Source: Hyphomicrobiales bacterium (lineage in GTDB: Bacteria > Pseudomonadota > Alphaproteobacteria > Rhizobiales > Aestuariivirgaceae). From it: DNA of 11,450 nt. Where the stretch lies: the NCBI GenBank assembly GCA_023266715.1, contig JAHFPK010000062.1:1-11450 (forward strand). The letters run 5' to 3'. Numbering within the stretch: position 1 is the first letter of the stretch; each line of letters opens with the position of its first letter. Positions 9,693 to 11,450 of the stretch are shown one piece after another. The notes beneath the pieces are model-generated. The model had not been told where the DNA came from, ran no database searches, and saw only the letters and a program-made list of their open reading frames with translations. Position numbers and translations under genes: made by a program.

Positions 9693-9700
9693 TCCGCCTT
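9676..9700. terminator. Hairpin overlapping the stop codon of the glucan synthase gene, possible terminator
   Basis: GCGGATC (9679-9685) pairs perfectly with GATCCGC (9691-9697) around the loop CATAT. Flanking AAG and CTT extend the stem with a one-base bulge. The TGA stop (9690-9692) sits at the loop and descending arm. A T-rich stretch (TTTTTATTT) follows only about 16 bases later, so this is not a classic intrinsic terminator for the + strand; the minus strand has only a weak T-run after it. It lies between convergent genes, where a bidirectional end signal would be expected. Confidence 0.4.
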
Positions 9701-9725
9701 GATTCTGGATTGATTTTTATTTGAG

Positions 9726-9995
9726 TTACTGCAAATCGGTACCCTTCTCGTCAATGCCTTCCCGTTCGCACAATTCGTGAATGGCGGTGCGAACTTCGCC
9801 AAGGCGCGACCGTTCTCCGCCAGTCATGCTCTCATCCGCCGCAACATCCAAATCATGGGCGTCAGCTTCCCACCTCTTCAAAACCTTCAGCTTCTGTTTA
9901 GGTGTCAACGATTCTGTTTCTACCACTTCCATTGGCAGACTGAAGATTTTCTGGGGGGTGAGCAGGGCCTGATCGTAGTCTTTTGCAGTGAACAT
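9726..9995 (-). CDS. Small conserved protein of unknown function, distal gene of the csbD unit
   Basis: This encodes a soluble, charged protein of 89 residues with no signal peptide or membrane segment. The ATG at 9995 is chosen because AAGGA lies about eight bases upstream. A longer frame, open to 10073, would run back into the hairpin and csbD stop region, and its extra N-terminal residues look non-coding. The core reads IFSLPMEVVETESLT, then QKLKVLKRWEADAHDL, then a short acidic helix. I recall a similar pattern (a proline-containing start, LTxxQKxxxLxRWExDA, then an acidic helix) in many small uncharacterised rhizobial proteins. I do not know a function or a secure family name. It follows csbD on the same strand after 59 bp, so the two are probably co-transcribed and it may be a stress-induced protein. 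It is convergent with the glucan synthase gene. Confidence 0.8.
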   Translation of the reverse strand: MFTAKDYDQALLTPQKIFSLPMEVVETESLTPKQKLKVLKRWEADAHDLDVAADESMTGGERSRLGEVRTAIHELCEREGIDEKGTDLQ

Positions 9996-10024
9996 GGGAA
10001 TTTCCTTCGTGAATTGTAAATTGC

Positions 10025-10045
10025 GGCCAGCCCCTAGTGCTGGCC
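10025..10045 (-). other. Inverted repeat between csbD and the following small gene
   Basis: GGCCAGC (10025-10031) and GCTGGCC (10039-10045) form a perfect 7-bp, GC-rich stem with a 7-base loop. It sits ten bases after the csbD stop codon, in the 59-bp gap before the next gene on the same strand. No T-run follows on the minus strand, so it is not a strong intrinsic terminator. It could lower expression of the distal gene or protect the csbD transcript from 3' decay. This role is inferred only. Confidence 0.45.
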
Positions 10046-10054
10046 ACCGGGTAT

Positions 10055-10252
10055 TTAGATGCGTCCAAGCCAAGAGTCGATTTCGGCTTTCACCTTATCC
10101 TTGGCATAACCATAGCGTTTTTGCAGGCGGCCCTCGAGTTCCTTGCGGCTTCCTTCGATGACATCGAGATCGTCATCGGTGAGTTTGCCCCATTGCTGCT
10201 TCACCTTGCCTTGGATTTCTTTCCAGTTTCCTTCAACACGGTCCCAATTCAT
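10055..10252 (-). CDS. csbD: CsbD-like stress protein
   Basis: This 65-residue protein has the hallmark CsbD beginning, MNWDRVEGNWKEIQGKVKQ, followed by WGKLTDDDL, then the helical stretch IEGSRKELEGRLQKRYGYAKDKV in slightly longer form, and it ends in SWLGRI. CsbD proteins are small hydrophilic helical proteins widely induced by stress. Their biochemical role is not established. The ATG at 10252 is supported by AGGAG about seven bases upstream. The upstream neighbour is phyR on the same strand with a gap of 92 bp, and that gap holds an EcfG-like promoter, as expected for a member of the general stress regulon. The small gene downstream probably shares its transcript. Confidence 0.93.
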   Translation of the reverse strand: MNWDRVEGNWKEIQGKVKQQWGKLTDDDLDVIEGSRKELEGRLQKRYGYAKDKVKAEIDSWLGRI

Positions 10253-10303
10253 GATGTTCTCCTATGCTTGTTTCGAGTCAAGCGGTGCCCGACCTCAAAA
10301 GTA

Positions 10304-10328
10304 AACACAGAACTCGCGTCATGGTTCC
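10304..10328 (-). promoter_or_regulatory. EcfG-like promoter upstream of csbD
   Basis: On the minus strand GGAAC (10328-10324) is followed by exactly 16 bases and TGTT (10307-10304), one mismatch from the CGTT consensus. It lies wholly between the phyR stop and csbD, 51 bases before the csbD ATG. The shared spacing with the other promoters of the window and the nature of the gene it serves support the call. The phyR transcript may also read into csbD, because no clear terminator is visible between them. Confidence 0.6.
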
Positions 10329-10344
10329 GTTCGCAGCTACTCCG

Positions 10345-11139
10345 TTAGGCTGCCGCCCGCGACTTCGTATCGAAAAAGAGGGCTTGGCTGACAACTGCCT
10401 TTACCATGTCGGGCATGAATGGCTTGGTGATCAGGAAGGCTGGTTCGGGTTTTTCGCCCGTCAACAATCGCTCAGGGAAAGCTGTGATGAAGATTACCGG
10501 CACCTCGAAGTCGAGCAACATCTTATTAACGGCATCTATGCCTGAACTTCCATCCGCCAACTGGATATCTGCGAGCACCAATCCTGGACGCTTAATTGAC
10601 GCCAGCCGAATTGCTTCTCGCTCGGTTCGGGCCACTCCTGTTACCCGGTGACCGAGGCTTTCCACCAGCGCTTCCAAATCCATGGCAATGATAGGCTCGT
10701 CCTCAATGATCAATACGTCGGTAGCGACCTGGTCAACGATTGTTTGGGAGGCTTCTTCCAGCAGGGCCAAAACTTCGGTTGGGTTTCGTTTCAGAATGAT
10801 GCCGATTTCTTCCTTGGTGAAACCTTCGACCGCCATAAGCAGAAAGGCCTCCCGGGCGCGTGGGGCAATGTTGGCCAACTGGCGTTGGGCCGACGCCTCC
10901 CAATCCTGGCCAAGATTGGGTTTTTTCAGGTTCAGGGAGATCGATTCCCACAAACGGCAATAGCTGCGATAGAGCTGGGCCCGCATATTGGGCCCACTTT
11001 CAAACTGGGAGGGGTCGGCAATGAGAGCTTCCAGGAGGGCCGCCACGTAGGCGTCACCGCTGTGTTGGCTCCCGGTCAGAGCGCGGGAAAATCGCCGTAA
11101 ATAGGGCAAATGTGGTGCGATATTGGCTGCAAGACTCAT
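10345..11139 (-). CDS. phyR: PhyR, general stress response regulator (sigma-factor mimic fused to a receiver domain)
   Basis: PhyR is the cytoplasmic switch of the alphaproteobacterial general stress response. Once phosphorylated it binds the anti-sigma factor NepR and frees sigma EcfG. The 264 residues show the expected order: an EcfG-like sigma domain at about 1-135 (sigma2-like helices to about 65, sigma4-like from about 88, with APRAREAFLLMAVEGFTKEE), then a receiver domain at about 141-258. The receiver has its full active site: acidic pocket E146-D147, phospho-acceptor D191 (LADIQLADG), T219 and K239 (ITKPF). The sigma-like half serves as a NepR decoy in this family and does not drive transcription. 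The ATG at 11139 has GAGGGG six to seven bases upstream. The gene is divergent from the probable nepR and is preceded by a perfect EcfG-type promoter, which implies positive autoregulation. No cognate histidine kinase is in the window. Confidence 0.96.
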   Translation of the reverse strand: MSLAANIAPHLPYLRRFSRALTGSQHSGDAYVAALLEALIADPSQFESGPNMRAQLYRSYCRLWESISLNLKKPNLGQDWEASAQRQLANIAPRAREAFLLMAVEGFTKEEIGIILKRNPTEVLALLEEASQTIVDQVATDVLIIEDEPIIAMDLEALVESLGHRVTGVARTEREAIRLASIKRPGLVLADIQLADGSSGIDAVNKMLLDFEVPVIFITAFPERLLTGEKPEPAFLITKPFMPDMVKAVVSQALFFDTKSRAAA

Positions 11140-11207
11140 ATTTTACCCCTCAGTTTGCATTTTACATGGCGAATTTGGCCTTTCAGCCAGTTCATGTCCA
11201 GACTGTT

Positions 11208-11232
11208 AACGTCTGGTTTGCAATTAAGTTCC
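11208..11232 (-). promoter_or_regulatory. EcfG-type promoter of phyR
   Basis: On the minus strand GGAAC (11232-11228), 16 bases and CGTT (11211-11208) match the sigma EcfG consensus exactly. The CGTT ends 68 bases before the phyR ATG. Autoregulated phyR promoters of this kind are well known in alphaproteobacteria. The -10 element lies inside a dyad, CCAGAC (11198-11203) and GTCTGG (11211-11216), which contains the palindrome GTTAAC (11205-11210). Confidence 0.82.
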
Positions 11233-11261
11233 AGTCCAGAAAACAAGTTTTTTAAGAAATT

Positions 11262-11286
11262 GGAACTATTCTGGCTGTTTCGCATT
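11262..11286 (+). promoter_or_regulatory. EcfG-like promoter of the probable nepR-ecfG operon
   Basis: GGAAC (11262-11266), 16 bases and CATT (11283-11286) differ from the GGAAC-N16-CGTT consensus at one base. The element ends 77 bases before the ATG at 11364. Its -35 faces away from that of phyR, with 29 bp between the two GGAAC boxes, so the promoters diverge symmetrically. An EcfG-driven nepR-ecfG operon would give the positive feedback known for this system. Confidence 0.62.
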
Positions 11287-11363
11287 GAGGTATTGGTTCG
11301 GACAAGCCACAATACCCAATTGGTTTTCGTGGAAAGCGAACCACCCATTGTTTCAGGTGACCC

Positions 11364-11450
11364 ATGGTTGAAGACGGCAACAAAACGGCAAAACTAAGCA
11401 AAAAGACGGTAAAAAAGACTGAAAATATGAACCATGCACCTGCCCAGCCC
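11364..11450 (+). CDS. nepR: Probable NepR anti-sigma factor, 3'-truncated by the window edge
   Basis: An open frame of 29 codons runs from the ATG at 11364 to the window end without a stop. AGGTGA at 11355-11360 matches the 16S 3' end and sits three bases before the ATG, acceptable for this part of the Shine-Dalgarno sequence. The visible residues are lysine-rich and polar (MVEDGNKTAKLSKKTVKK) and then reach NHAPAQP; NepR proteins often begin with a variable, charged, disordered stretch. The conserved NepR helices would lie beyond the window, so the call rests mainly on position: divergent from phyR and behind an EcfG-like promoter, as in most alphaproteobacterial phyR loci. A second in-frame ATG at 11427 is an alternative start. 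If this is nepR, ecfG is expected next. Confidence 0.6.
   Translation, partial: MVEDGNKTAKLSKKTVKKTENMNHAPAQP

Noticed and set aside
9681..9696. GGATCC next to CATATG, resembling a cloning linker
   Set aside because: The bases lie at the natural end of the synthase frame and form part of a perfect stem-loop, with normal genomic sequence on both sides, so an artefact is not needed to explain them.
9777..10348. Plus-strand open frames opposite the small gene and csbD
   Set aside because: The minus-strand genes have good ribosome binding sites and, for csbD, clear family identity; the opposite frames look like shadows.
10648..11100. 150-codon plus-strand open frame antisense to phyR
   Set aside because: phyR has a complete receiver active site and sigma-like domain on the other strand; the antisense frame has no recognisable domain.

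Overview
The window looks like chromosomal DNA from an alphaproteobacterium, most likely of the order Hyphomicrobiales (rhizobia and relatives). The reasons are a full-length cyclic beta-1,2-glucan synthase of the NdvB/ChvB/Cgs type and a PhyR general-stress regulator read divergently from what appears to be the start of nepR. I cannot name the genus. Base composition is moderate in GC, and I see no mobile element, CRISPR array, tRNA or rRNA.

Layout, left to right. (1) Positions 2-790 (+): the 3' part of an ATP-grasp family gene whose reading frame is open through the left edge. (2) Positions 791-1142: about 350 bp without a confident gene. It holds a possible decayed coding remnant, a perfect match to an EcfG-type general-stress promoter (GGAAC-N16-CGTT at 1027-1051) and a small stem-loop just downstream of it. 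(3) Positions 1143-9692 (+): one intact, very large cyclic beta-1,2-glucan synthase gene encoding 2849 residues. (4) Positions 9726-10252 (-): a short two-gene unit, csbD followed by a small uncharacterised protein, convergent with the synthase gene. An EcfG-like promoter (GGAAC-N16-TGTT) lies upstream of csbD. (5) Positions 10345-11139 (-): phyR. (6) Positions 11140-11363: the divergent control region, with two EcfG-type promoters arranged back to back. (7) Positions 11364-11450 (+): the first 29 codons of a probable nepR, cut by the right edge.

How the parts fit. In the known alphaproteobacterial general stress response, phosphorylated PhyR sequesters the anti-sigma factor NepR and so frees sigma EcfG. 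EcfG then transcribes from GGAAC-N16/17-cGTT promoters, including those of its own regulators. By motif reading, four such promoters occur here, in front of phyR, nepR, csbD and the glucan synthase gene. The inferred picture is a small stress-response neighbourhood in which the core switch (PhyR/NepR), a typical stress protein (CsbD) and the enzyme making periplasmic osmoregulatory cyclic glucans may share one sigma factor. The promoter calls rest on exact motif and spacing matches; regulation itself is not demonstrated.
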